This document shows positions 25,828 through 32,990 of a DNA stretch of 64,000 nt, one piece after another. This DNA comes from Salipaludibacillus neizhouensis (GTDB taxonomy: Bacteria > Bacillota > Bacilli > Bacillales > Salisediminibacteriaceae), in NCBI RefSeq assembly GCF_002886185.1, contig NZ_KZ614147.1, positions 1,151,187 to 1,215,186 on the forward strand, read 5' to 3'. Numbering within the stretch: position 1 is the first letter of the stretch; every line of letters starts with the position of its first letter. The translations under genes were made by a program, and so were the position numbers. The notes under the pieces are model-generated. The model was given only the letters and a program-made list of their open reading frames with translations. It made no database searches and was not told the DNA's origin.

Positions 25828-27414
25828 ATGCTTTCGACATTTCATGGATTAGAAACTGCTCGCCGTGCTTTGAGCATGCATCAATCAGCATTAAATACAA
25901 CGGGACATAATATTGCAAATGCAAATACACCAGGCTATTCCAGACAGCGTGTGAACTTCACACAAACGGAAGCCTTTCCGAAACCCGCGTTTAACAAGCC
26001 GGGAATTCCTGGACAGTTGGGGACAGGTGTAAAAGCGGGAGAAATTCAACGCGTTCGTGAAGAGTTTTTGGATCAGCAATTTCGCGGGGAAAACAATAAA
26101 CATGGTTATTGGGAAACTCGGCAAAAGTCTCTCGAAAAAATGGAAGATGTAATGAATGAATTGTCTGGAAACGGTATTTCAAACGTCATGGATGAATTTT
26201 GGAAATCGATGCAGGATCTTGCTGCCAACCCGGAAGATGCCGGTGCTCGTTCCGTTGTTCGTCAATCGGGAATAGCTGTAGCAGATACGTTTAACTATAC
26301 GTATGAATCATTGGAAGCTATCCAACGTGATTACGGAAAACAAATCGGCATAGAGCAAAATCAAATTAATTCAACGCTGAATCAAATAAATGAATTAAAC
26401 AAACAGATTGCTTCTGTGGAACCTCATGGGTATTTACCGAATGATTTATACGATAAGCGGGATGTGCTCGTTGATGAGCTGTCTCAATTTGTAAATATTA
26501 GTGTGGACCGAGTTCCAAGCGGTGGTCAGGCAAAAGCAATGGCTGACGGGAAGTACACAATTTCATTATTAGACCGAAATGGACAAGATACTGGAATTAC
26601 GTTAGTAGATAGCGAAACAGCGGAATATAACCAGATAGAGGTGCAATTTGCTGACGGAGAAGGTGAATCTGGTCTTGTAACAGGAATTACTTTTACAAAT
26701 GATAACACGACAATTCCATTTTCTGACTTCGATTCTTCAGGTTCTCTCAAGGCAATGGTCGAAGGATTTGGTTATGAAGATGCAAATGGTGGTCAAGCTG
26801 GTATTTATCCTGAGATGATGCGTGACTTGGATCAGATGGTTGCCACATTTGCTGAGGCCTTTAATGAACAGCATCGAGAGGGCATCAGTCTTTCTGAGAT
26901 ACAGGGTGACCTTGGAGTCGGTTTTGAAGGATTTGACTTCTTTGCCTACTCAGATGATTATAACGGTGACGTTCAAGGAGCGGCAAAATATTTAAAAGTT
27001 TCAGACGAGATTTTGGCTAGCAGAAACAACATCGCTGCAGCGAAGAATGTTGGTGAGAACGGGGAACGCGTAGGTTTTGCTGGAGATGGTGGAAACGCAT
27101 TAAACTTAGCAGATGTAAAAGAAGCCTCTCTTAATTTTGGTGGGGACTTGACGAATGTAAACAGTTTCTTTCAAGGAGTGATCGGTGAGATGGCTGTTTC
27201 AACGAAAGAAGCTGGCAGATTAACGGATAACTCGGCTTCTTTACGAGACTCTGTTCATGCAAATCGCCAATCAGTAAGTAGTGTATCGCTAGATGAAGAA
27301 ATGACGAATATGATTCAGTTTCAACATGCGTACAATGCAGCAGCTCGAAATATAACCATGGTTGATGAGATGCTAGATCGCATCATTAACGGAATGGGCG
27401 TCGGCGGTCGATAA
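25828..27414 (+). CDS. flgK: Flagellar hook-associated protein 1, FlgK
   Basis: First hook-filament junction protein, exported by the flagellar type III system. The 528-residue product has the conserved N-terminal rod/hook signature LSTFHGLETARRALSMHQSA followed by NIANANTPGYSRQRV, a variable middle, and the C-terminal axial helix SVSLDEEMTNMIQFQHAYNAAAR...MLDRIINGMG. Lengths of 500-550 are normal. It starts 16 nt after family A copy A4, so attenuation at that element would act directly on flgK-flgL-yviE. flgL follows after 22 bp. Confidence 0.96.
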   Translation: MLSTFHGLETARRALSMHQSALNTTGHNIANANTPGYSRQRVNFTQTEAFPKPAFNKPGIPGQLGTGVKAGEIQRVREEFLDQQFRGENNKHGYWETRQKSLEKMEDVMNELSGNGISNVMDEFWKSMQDLAANPEDAGARSVVRQSGIAVADTFNYTYESLEAIQRDYGKQIGIEQNQINSTLNQINELNKQIASVEPHGYLPNDLYDKRDVLVDELSQFVNISVDRVPSGGQAKAMADGKYTISLLDRNGQDTGITLVDSETAEYNQIEVQFADGEGESGLVTGITFTNDNTTIPFSDFDSSGSLKAMVEGFGYEDANGGQAGIYPEMMRDLDQMVATFAEAFNEQHREGISLSEIQGDLGVGFEGFDFFAYSDDYNGDVQGAAKYLKVSDEILASRNNIAAAKNVGENGERVGFAGDGGNALNLADVKEASLNFGGDLTNVNSFFQGVIGEMAVSTKEAGRLTDNSASLRDSVHANRQSVSSVSLDEEMTNMIQFQHAYNAAARNITMVDEMLDRIINGMGVGGR

Positions 27415-27436
27415 TAATATAAAGTAGGTGAAAGAG

Positions 27437-28324
27437 ATGCGTGTGACACAATCAATGATGGCCAATAGCTCTCTGCGACATTTAGGAAATAGCTTTGAAA
27501 ATTTGAAAAACTATTCCGATCAATTATCGACAGGGAAGAAAATATCGCGGCCTTCACAGGACCCTGTAGTAGCTATGAATGGTATGCGATACCGTACGCA
27601 AGTTGCTGAAACGGAACAGTTTAAGCGCAACTTATCGGAAGCGTATAACTGGATGGACACAGCGGATTCAACGCTTGGTCAGTCAACTGATGCCCTTCAA
27701 CGAGTTCGAGAACTAACGGTTCAGGCGTCAAATGATTCCTATGAGGAAACGCAACGGGCAAATATTGCTAAAGAAGTAACACAGCTTCGTGAACACTTGG
27801 AATCAATGGCAAATACTCGCTCGAATAATAAATATATCTTTAATGGAACAGATACTACGAATCCTCCCGTCAGTGTTGATGATGCGGGGACCTATACTGT
27901 CTCTGATAACGAACAAAATGTAGAAATTGAGCTCTTAAAGGGTGTAAAAGTACCAGTTAATATCCGACCGCAAAACGTTTATTCAGAAGAACTATTTCAG
28001 GATATCCAAGAGCTGGAGAATGCTTTGAACGACGAGAACACAACGGCAGAGGACTTAACAGCGATGCTTGATGTTCTTGACGTGCATATAAACAACACGG
28101 TCAATGAAAGAGCAGAACTTGGTGCCCGTATGAACCGAGTCGAGATGATAGACTCTAGACTTCAGGAACAAGAAGTGATTGCAAAACGGATGATGTCTGA
28201 TAATGAAGATGCTGAAATTGAGCAAGTCATTACAAAATTGTTGGCGCAGGAGAATGTACACCGAGCAGCACTTTCTTCCACTTCGAAAATTATCCAACCT
28301 TCGCTTATGGATTTCTTGAGGTAA
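27437..28324 (+). CDS. flgL: Flagellar hook-associated protein 3, FlgL
   Basis: Second junction protein, joining FlgK to the flagellin filament. The 295-residue, flagellin-like protein begins MRVTQSMMANSSLRHLGNSF with ISRPSQDPV near residue 42, and ends with the coiled-coil ISKLLAQENVHRAALSSTSKIIQPSLMDFL-type helix. ATG 27437 has AGGTGAAAG upstream; the frame opens slightly earlier at 27428 inside that site. Confidence 0.95.
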   Translation: MRVTQSMMANSSLRHLGNSFENLKNYSDQLSTGKKISRPSQDPVVAMNGMRYRTQVAETEQFKRNLSEAYNWMDTADSTLGQSTDALQRVRELTVQASNDSYEETQRANIAKEVTQLREHLESMANTRSNNKYIFNGTDTTNPPVSVDDAGTYTVSDNEQNVEIELLKGVKVPVNIRPQNVYSEELFQDIQELENALNDENTTAEDLTAMLDVLDVHINNTVNERAELGARMNRVEMIDSRLQEQEVIAKRMMSDNEDAEIEQVITKLLAQENVHRAALSSTSKIIQPSLMDFLR

Positions 28325-28348
28325 TTTAGAAGGAAGGGGGCTTCTTGC

Positions 28349-28930
28349 ATGGATCTTGCACGTGTTCAAATTCAGACACAAGATGCCGTTACTGGTATGC
28401 AACAGCAACGCCCTTTTCTTTCGATAAGGCAGCGTCCAGCTGATATGACAATCGATCAAGAATTAGGGAGCACTCTAAGTATTAGTACGAATGCTTCTAA
28501 GCTTTTCATTGACCAAACGGAAGCTTTCGCTGATGCAAATTTGAAAAGCATTTTTAGAAGGAATGAGGAATTTGTTGCTAAAGCGCAACAAACTGCTTCT
28601 CAATACGTGGCAAAAACAGCTCAGCAAGGTGAAATGTTGAAAAAGATTGAAAATGGCACAAATGCGATTCCGCAAATTGCTCAACAAAACGGAACACGAG
28701 AACCGAAGCAATACAATCTTGCCATGGTACCAGAGCATATGGGGAAGGTTAAGATCGACTTTCAACCTGCAGAGGTAAGTATTCAATCAAATTGGCAAAA
28801 ACCAAGTATTCATGTCCGAAAAAATGAACCGGAGATTACCGTCCCACGTTGGGAAACAAACATCTACCTTCAGCAAAAAAACTCCATTCAATTTGATGTC
28901 ATTGGTGGATCGGTGAATAGACAACTTTAA
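28349..28930 (+). CDS. yviE: YviE-family protein (DUF6470)
   Basis: 193-residue protein of unknown function that lies between flgL and fliW in bacilli; position and the ARVQIQTQDAV start with ISIRQRPADMTIDQ-like text match B. subtilis YviE. It is rich in Gln and Lys, has no signal peptide or membrane helix, and the C-terminal half (LAMVPEHMGKVKIDFQPAEVSIQ) looks beta-rich. GGAAGGGGG precedes the ATG. Translation probably follows flgL on the same mRNA, and a terminator stands behind it, splitting it from fliW. Confidence 0.85.
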   Translation: MDLARVQIQTQDAVTGMQQQRPFLSIRQRPADMTIDQELGSTLSISTNASKLFIDQTEAFADANLKSIFRRNEEFVAKAQQTASQYVAKTAQQGEMLKKIENGTNAIPQIAQQNGTREPKQYNLAMVPEHMGKVKIDFQPAEVSIQSNWQKPSIHVRKNEPEITVPRWETNIYLQQKNSIQFDVIGGSVNRQL

Positions 28931-28953
28931 ATGAAAATTTATTCACTTTCTAT

Positions 28954-28994
28954 AAAAACCTGTCGAGTGCTTTAGTAACTCACAGGTTTTTTTA
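28954..28994 (+). terminator. Intrinsic terminator after yviE
   Basis: AAAACCTGT...ACAGGTTTTTTT with an inner GAGT/ACTC pairing. Confidence 0.85.
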
Positions 28995-29140
28995 TGTTAT
29001 AAAAGGACTTATGTAGGGAAGAGAAAGATATACACTTTATTTAAACGAACAGAGAGAGGTTAATTTACACGATTTTTTATATTTCCCAAGACAAATTCGA
29101 CAGGAATCGATATACTATAACTAAGTGAGGAGTGATTTAA

Positions 29141-29593
29141 TTGAATATCAAAACCAAGTATTCAGGTGATGCCGAGATCAAAGAAGAAAATATTATAAAT
29201 TTTGAACAAGGGATCCCAAGTTTTGAAACGGAGAAGGAATTTATCCTACTTCCTTTCAGTGAAGAACCGAGTGCCTTTTATATTTTACAATCGATACATA
29301 CAGCGGGATTAGCTTTAGTTGTGATGACACCGTTTTCATTTTTTCCTGACTATACGGCGAAGCTTTCGGATCAGACGATTGAAGCCCTTCAGATAGAAAA
29401 AGAAGAGGATGTTGCCTTGTTTGTTGTCCTGACGCTGCGAGACACGTTGGAAACATCGACAGCAAATTTGCGAGGACCTATCGTCATTAATAGTGCTGTT
29501 CAACAAGGGAAACAAATCGTATTAAATGAATCAGATTACCATACGAAGCACAACCTGAAAGCATTGGAAGCTTCGGGAAAAAAGGAGGGCTAG
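29141..29593 (+). CDS. fliW: Flagellar assembly factor FliW
   Basis: 150-residue beta-barrel protein that binds flagellin or CsrA. When flagellin is low, FliW frees to bind and block CsrA, so hag mRNA is translated. The family core DAEIKEENIINFEQGIPSFETEKEFILLP is at the N-terminus and LRGPIVINSAVQQGKQIVL near residue 120. TTG 29141 is the start, with GAGGAGTG upstream; no ATG is available at this place. csrA starts 3 bp after its stop, the usual coupling. Confidence 0.95.
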   Translation: MNIKTKYSGDAEIKEENIINFEQGIPSFETEKEFILLPFSEEPSAFYILQSIHTAGLALVVMTPFSFFPDYTAKLSDQTIEALQIEKEEDVALFVVLTLRDTLETSTANLRGPIVINSAVQQGKQIVLNESDYHTKHNLKALEASGKKEG

Positions 29594-29596
29594 GAG

Positions 29597-29827
29597 ATGC
29601 TTGTTCTCACTAGAAAGCTTAATGAATCAATTAAGATTGGTGATGATGTTGAGGTTACCGTAATTGGGATAGAAGGAGATCAAGTAAAGCTTGGGATAAA
29701 TGCACCGAGAAATATTGATATCCATCGAAAAGAAATCTACCTCGCCATCCAGGAAGAAAACACTGCAGCAGCTGCCGGCTCTCTAGATGTTTTAAAACAG
29801 TTACAAACATTCACGAAACCAAAGTAA
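29597..29827 (+). CDS. csrA: Carbon storage/translational regulator CsrA
   Basis: 76-residue RNA-binding dimer that represses hag translation by covering its ribosome-binding site. [24 protein letters not shown] is the diagnostic N-terminus, [26 protein letters not shown] carries the RNA-binding Arg and the allosteric FliW contact region. AAAGGAGG stands 8 nt before the ATG. A likely target hairpin is visible in the hag leader at 31584-31600. Confidence 0.97.
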   Translation: MLVLTRKLNESIKIGDDVEVTVIGIEGDQVKLGINAPRNIDIHRKEIYLAIQEENTAAAAGSLDVLKQLQTFTKPK

Positions 29828-29884
29828 CTGCACGTTTCGTTGTTCTATTTAGTGGGAAATTTTTTAAGAGATAGTATAAAATGA

Positions 29885-29994
29885 CAGCTATCTTTACGCC
29901 ACACGCATCAAGAGAAGTTCGCCCTTGATGCTTAAGTGATGGTGGCTTTAAAGATGACGCTGTATTTAATAAAAGACGGCTATGCCGTTTTTCT
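29885..29994 (+). repeat. Family A structured repeat with terminator, copy A5 (after csrA)
   Basis: CAGCTATCTTTACGCCAC, inner stem GCATCAAG/CTTGATGC, GGTGGCTTTAAAGATGACG, TATTTAATAAAAGACGGC and terminator GACGGCTATGCCGTTTTT. It may serve as the csrA terminator, or as a leader of the regulator gene 170 bp downstream. Confidence 0.8.
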
Positions 29995-30163
29995 ACTTAA
30001 GATATAAATATAGATAAACTTGTAAACTAGTATCGTTATTTCTCTTAGTAGCTCTGAAATAAGGTACCAAAACAATAAAAGTCCTGCATGCCGAAAGACT
30101 ATCGAATCTTGTCTAAGAGTCATTACATAGTTAGGGTTGAGAGTAGATATTAAGGAGAGGTGA

Positions 30164-30868
30164 TTGCACGTGCTGAATTCTTTAGAATCAGTTACAAAAA
30201 AACATAAAGTTCTCTTTATCGATTACGACGAATGTTTGACTGGAACATTGATTCAGCAGGTAGAAGAGATCACAAACGATAAAGATGTCATTATAGATTA
30301 TACCTATCCGACTGGCCTGGACGATATCCGTTATATATTCTTTTTAATCGATGAATACCGATTGGATAGTTTGCGATGGGTCGAATCGATGCTGGAAAAA
30401 CCAACGATGGTGGATTCGTATGTTGTGATTATGACAAAAGAAAAACCTAAACAGTCTCTATTTCAATATTTAAATCACGAAATGAATGGCATTATTTCGC
30501 TTGATTACTTTTTGAATCACGGACAAAGAGTCATGGAGACACTTGATGAATACAATGTTTTTCTGGAGCAATCGCTTCATCAAGATCTCGTAAACGATAT
30601 CCATAAAAAGAAGATGAAGGATAAACCAATAAATCGACTTGTATTAAGAGAAGAAGAAATGGAGCTTTCATTAAATTCAAATGAAAAAAGAGTACTTCAA
30701 CATATATTAGACGGGCATAATAACAAGAAAATTTCCGAGCTCATGTATTTAGCACCATCAACTGTTAGTACAGTCATTAGCCATCTGCTCAAGAAATTAG
30801 GAGCCAATGACAGAACGGATGCAATGGTGAACGTCATTCGTAGGGGATGGGTGGATGCAGTTAGATAG
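30164..30868 (+). CDS. DegU-like (NarL/LuxR) regulator with degenerate receiver
   Basis: 234-residue orphan regulator. The C-terminal LuxR HTH is intact (LNSNEKRVLQHILDGHNNKKISEL, APSTVSTVISHLLKKLGANDRTDAMVNVIRRGW, about residues 170-232) and closely follows the DegU type. The N-terminal 125 residues keep a receiver-like strand pattern (VLFIDYDE, IFFLIDEYRL, SYVVIMTKE) but the MP after the presumed Asp is lost and the invariant Lys is replaced (IISLDYFL), so it is unlikely to be switched by phosphorylation. The start is TTG 30164 or GTG 30170 behind AAGGAGAGGTGA; I cannot choose. B. subtilis has no gene here; its place between csrA and hag suggests a flagellar role (inference). Confidence 0.85.
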   Translation: MHVLNSLESVTKKHKVLFIDYDECLTGTLIQQVEEITNDKDVIIDYTYPTGLDDIRYIFFLIDEYRLDSLRWVESMLEKPTMVDSYVVIMTKEKPKQSLFQYLNHEMNGIISLDYFLNHGQRVMETLDEYNVFLEQSLHQDLVNDIHKKKMKDKPINRLVLREEEMELSLNSNEKRVLQHILDGHNNKKISELMYLAPSTVSTVISHLLKKLGANDRTDAMVNVIRRGWVDAVR

Positions 30869-30955
30869 AAGAGAGTTGAAAAATTTTTTGACTCTTTTCT
30901 AAAGTAATGAGCGAAGTATTTATTTTTGAGGCGACTTGTCACTAACTTTTCACTA

Positions 30956-30998
30956 AAAAGCAAAGCAGAACCTTTCATTCTAGGTTCTGCTTTGCTCG
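30956..30998 (-). terminator. Long hairpin; U-run lies on the minus strand
   Basis: AGCAAAGCAGAACC pairs perfectly with GGTTCTGCTTTGCT around a ~10-nt loop. The A-run AAAAAG is on its left, so read from the minus strand it is a terminator with a T-tail; read from the plus strand it has none. It lies ~90 bp after the regulator stop. Confidence 0.65.
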
Positions 30999-31240
30999 GA
31001 TACTTGGTGTCACCACTCAGTGAATAGATTACCAACTTGAACTTCACGTTTCATTTCTACATAAACCTACGATTGAGCGAGATTAATATATAATCCATCT
31101 GTCTCTTAATTCTTTTCTTTCTCCCCATTTTTCTTTTATTGCCCGCACTTCCACCATTTGATAACTAATGTATATCTACTTACACATATCATATCCCGTT
31201 AAGTGTATTTCCTCTTACACTCTTTTATTGGTAAAAATAA

Positions 31241-31294
31241 AATTATCTCGAATGCATAAATTGTATGTAATTAATTTATGCATTGGAGATAATT
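31241..31294. other. 54-bp near-perfect AT-rich palindrome
   Basis: 22-nt arms (31241-31262 and 31273-31294) match with a single mismatch, around the 10-nt loop GTATGTAATT. Arm ends are AATTATCTC and GAGATAATT, arm cores AATGCATAAATT and AATTTATGCATT. No T-run follows. A smaller hairpin AGTGTA/TACACT with TTTT stands just before it. Confidence 0.8.
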
Positions 31295-31488
31295 ATGTCG
31301 GTTTAAGTAAAAAATGTAGTTTAGTTATGGGCAATTGTATAATTTGTTAGAGAGTTTAATAGAGGATGGACTATGGCATTATCCGCTGAAACAACTTGAA
31401 AGAATGTTTTATGAGTTTATCTAATGGGAATAACTCCCCTCATTAATATAAAGAAAGAAAAAAAATTTAAATTTTTTTCATCTTTTGC

Positions 31489-31515
31489 TAAACATCTTTC
31501 GTTTGCATCCGATAA
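31489..31515 (+). promoter_or_regulatory. Sigma-D promoter of hag
   Basis: TAAA (31489-31492), 15 nt, TCCGATAA (31508-31515). Six of eight -10 bases and the spacing fit sigma-D. It puts the start of hag mRNA about 110 nt before the ATG, leaving room for the CsrA site. Confidence 0.85.
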
Positions 31516-31583
31516 TACTATTGTAAGGCGAGAAGGACTAGGGCGGCCGACCTTTTTCCTTTGAAGCCAAAACAGAAACTTCC

Positions 31584-31600
31584 ACTCACAAGGATGTGAA
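31584..31600 (+). promoter_or_regulatory. Candidate CsrA-binding hairpin in the hag leader
   Basis: ACAAGGATGT (31588-31597) fits the CsrA consensus ACANGGANGU exactly, and TCAC/GTGA flanks place the GGA in a hairpin loop. The ribosome-binding site CAAGGAGG (~31614-31621) offers a second GGA, the same two-site layout as B. subtilis hag. Confidence 0.75.
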
Positions 31601-31631
31601 CAGGAAGCAAAACTCAAGGAGGAATTTTATT

Positions 31632-32465
31632 ATGATTATCAACACTAACATTAGTGCAATGAACGCTCACCGTCAATTAGGTTCAAACCAAAATTCTATG
31701 CAGTCTTCAATGGAGAAATTATCTTCAGGTCTTCGTATTAACAAAGCTGGAGATGATGCAGCTGGTCTTGCAATCTCTGAAAAAATGCGTGCGCAGATTA
31801 ATGGTCTTGATCAAGCTAGTCGTAACTCACAAGATGGTATCTCAATGATCCAAACTGCTGAGGGTGCGCTTGATGAAACACACAGTATCCTTCAGCGTAT
31901 GCGTGAATTGGCTGTTCAATCATCTAACGATACTAACGTTACACAAGATCGTGAAGCATTAAATAATGAGTTTACAGAGCTAGGAAATGAACTTGAAAGA
32001 ATCAAAGACAACACTCAATTCAACAAACAAAATCTTCTTGATGGAACTGCTGGCCAGAGTGGAACTGTAAACATACAAGTTGGAGCTAATGGCACTGAGT
32101 TAACAGAGCTCAACTTTAATACTGATGGTGTTAATTTATCAGGAGTAGTCGCTGCTGCTCAAAGTGGAGATATTTCATCTTTTAGTGGAGCTCAAACTGC
32201 TATTGAAAGTATTGAAACTCAAATCAAAACTGTGTCTGAGGGGCGTTCTTATCTTGGTGCAATGCAAAACCGATTAGACCACACTATTTCTAATCTAGAT
32301 AACGCTTCTGAGAATCTATCAGCTGCTGAGTCTCGTATTCGCGATGTAGACATGGCACAAGAAATGATGGAGATGACTAAGAATAATATTCTTTCTCAAG
32401 CTTCTCAGTCTATGCTAGCACAAGCTAACCAACAGCCACAATCAGTACTTCAATTACTAGGATAA
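31632..32465 (+). CDS. hag: Flagellin
   Basis: Filament subunit, 277 residues, exported by the flagellar type III system. The N-terminal D0/D1 region (MIINTNISAMNAHRQL, EKLSSGLRINKAGDDAAGLAISEKMR) and C-terminal D1/D0 region (ESRIRDVDMAQEMMEMTKNNILSQASQSMLAQANQQPQSVLQLLG) are complete; the middle is short, so there is almost no D2/D3 domain. ATG 31632 follows AAGGAGG. Ser/Thr residues in the exposed middle (about 130-200) are probable sites for pseudaminic acid from the island behind (inference). Confidence 0.97.
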   Translation: MIINTNISAMNAHRQLGSNQNSMQSSMEKLSSGLRINKAGDDAAGLAISEKMRAQINGLDQASRNSQDGISMIQTAEGALDETHSILQRMRELAVQSSNDTNVTQDREALNNEFTELGNELERIKDNTQFNKQNLLDGTAGQSGTVNIQVGANGTELTELNFNTDGVNLSGVVAAAQSGDISSFSGAQTAIESIETQIKTVSEGRSYLGAMQNRLDHTISNLDNASENLSAAESRIRDVDMAQEMMEMTKNNILSQASQSMLAQANQQPQSVLQLLG

Positions 32466-32476
32466 TATAATAATAA

Positions 32477-32516
32477 AATTCAAAAGGCTCTAGCCCTGCT
32501 AGAGCCTTTTGAATTA
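32477..32516 (+). terminator. Intrinsic terminator after hag
   Basis: AATTCAAAAGGCTCTAG and CTAGAGCCTTTTGAATT are perfect 17-bp inverted repeats with a 4-nt loop; 12 bp after the flagellin stop. Confidence 0.9.
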
Positions 32517-32541
32517 ATGTAACTAATACTTTTACCGATAA
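32515..32541 (+). promoter_or_regulatory. Weak sigma-D-like promoter before the maf/pse island
   Basis: TAAT-N15-ACCGATAA, three of four and six of eight consensus bases, ~90 bp before the first island gene. It would put the glycosylation genes under flagellar control. Confidence 0.35.
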
Positions 32542-32630
32542 TTTCCATCATCAAATTTGTTTGTAATGATATTTTGATAGAATATTGTTTTATAATAAAA
32601 GAAATAGTTTAAAAAGATAGGTGTTGTTAA

Positions 32631-32981
32631 ATGAAACAGTTAATTATTGAAACTAAAAAATCCTTGCTAGAATATATTCCAAGACTAATACAAGGCTCTG
32701 AAAGTATAGGGGAAGCTTTACAGTCCGGTGAACAATATAAAGCTATGAAACAATTACCGGATTTGTTTGAAGGTATTCAATGGATTACGAGTGCTCTAAA
32801 AGGAATAGAAAAAAATCACTATTCATTTAATATAAATACGGCAGAATTAAATGGGAATTTAAAGGAAATGGAAGATGCTCTTAAAAACCAGGACTTTGTG
32901 TTACTTGCAGATTTACTTGAATATGAAATCTCACCAATATTAGAAGATTGGTTAAATAAAATAGAGGCTTTTAAGGTGTGA
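32631..32981 (+). CDS. Unknown 116-aa helical protein, first gene of the glycosylation island
   Basis: Not recognised. An all-helical, cytosolic-looking protein with no signal peptide, rich in Glu, Leu and Lys (KKSLLEYIPRLIQGSESIGEALQ; LADLLEYEISPILEDWLNKIE). It starts at ATG 32631 after a weak Shine-Dalgarno and ends 9 bp before the first Maf gene, so it is probably transcribed and used with it. By position it may be a chaperone-like partner of flagellin or Maf. It is not FlaG or FliS by sequence. Confidence 0.75.
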   Translation: MKQLIIETKKSLLEYIPRLIQGSESIGEALQSGEQYKAMKQLPDLFEGIQWITSALKGIEKNHYSFNINTAELNGNLKEMEDALKNQDFVLLADLLEYEISPILEDWLNKIEAFKV

Positions 32982-32990
32982 TATCAAAGT

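Larger units (their letters stand above)
30869..31631 (+). other. Long non-coding region upstream of hag
   Basis: 763 bp without a credible gene. It holds a stem (30956-30997), a small T-tailed hairpin (31202-31226), a 54-bp near-perfect palindrome (31241-31294), a sigma-D promoter (31489-31515) and the hag leader with a CsrA-type site. The ORFs here are shadows of the palindromes. Confidence 0.6.

Noticed and set aside
8388-29994. Family A elements as known c-di-GMP, c-di-AMP or other riboswitches
   Set aside because: The conserved cores of those classes (for example CACGCACAGGGCAAACC of c-di-GMP-I) are absent, and solo terminator tails exist. I keep the elements as a structured repeat of unknown role.
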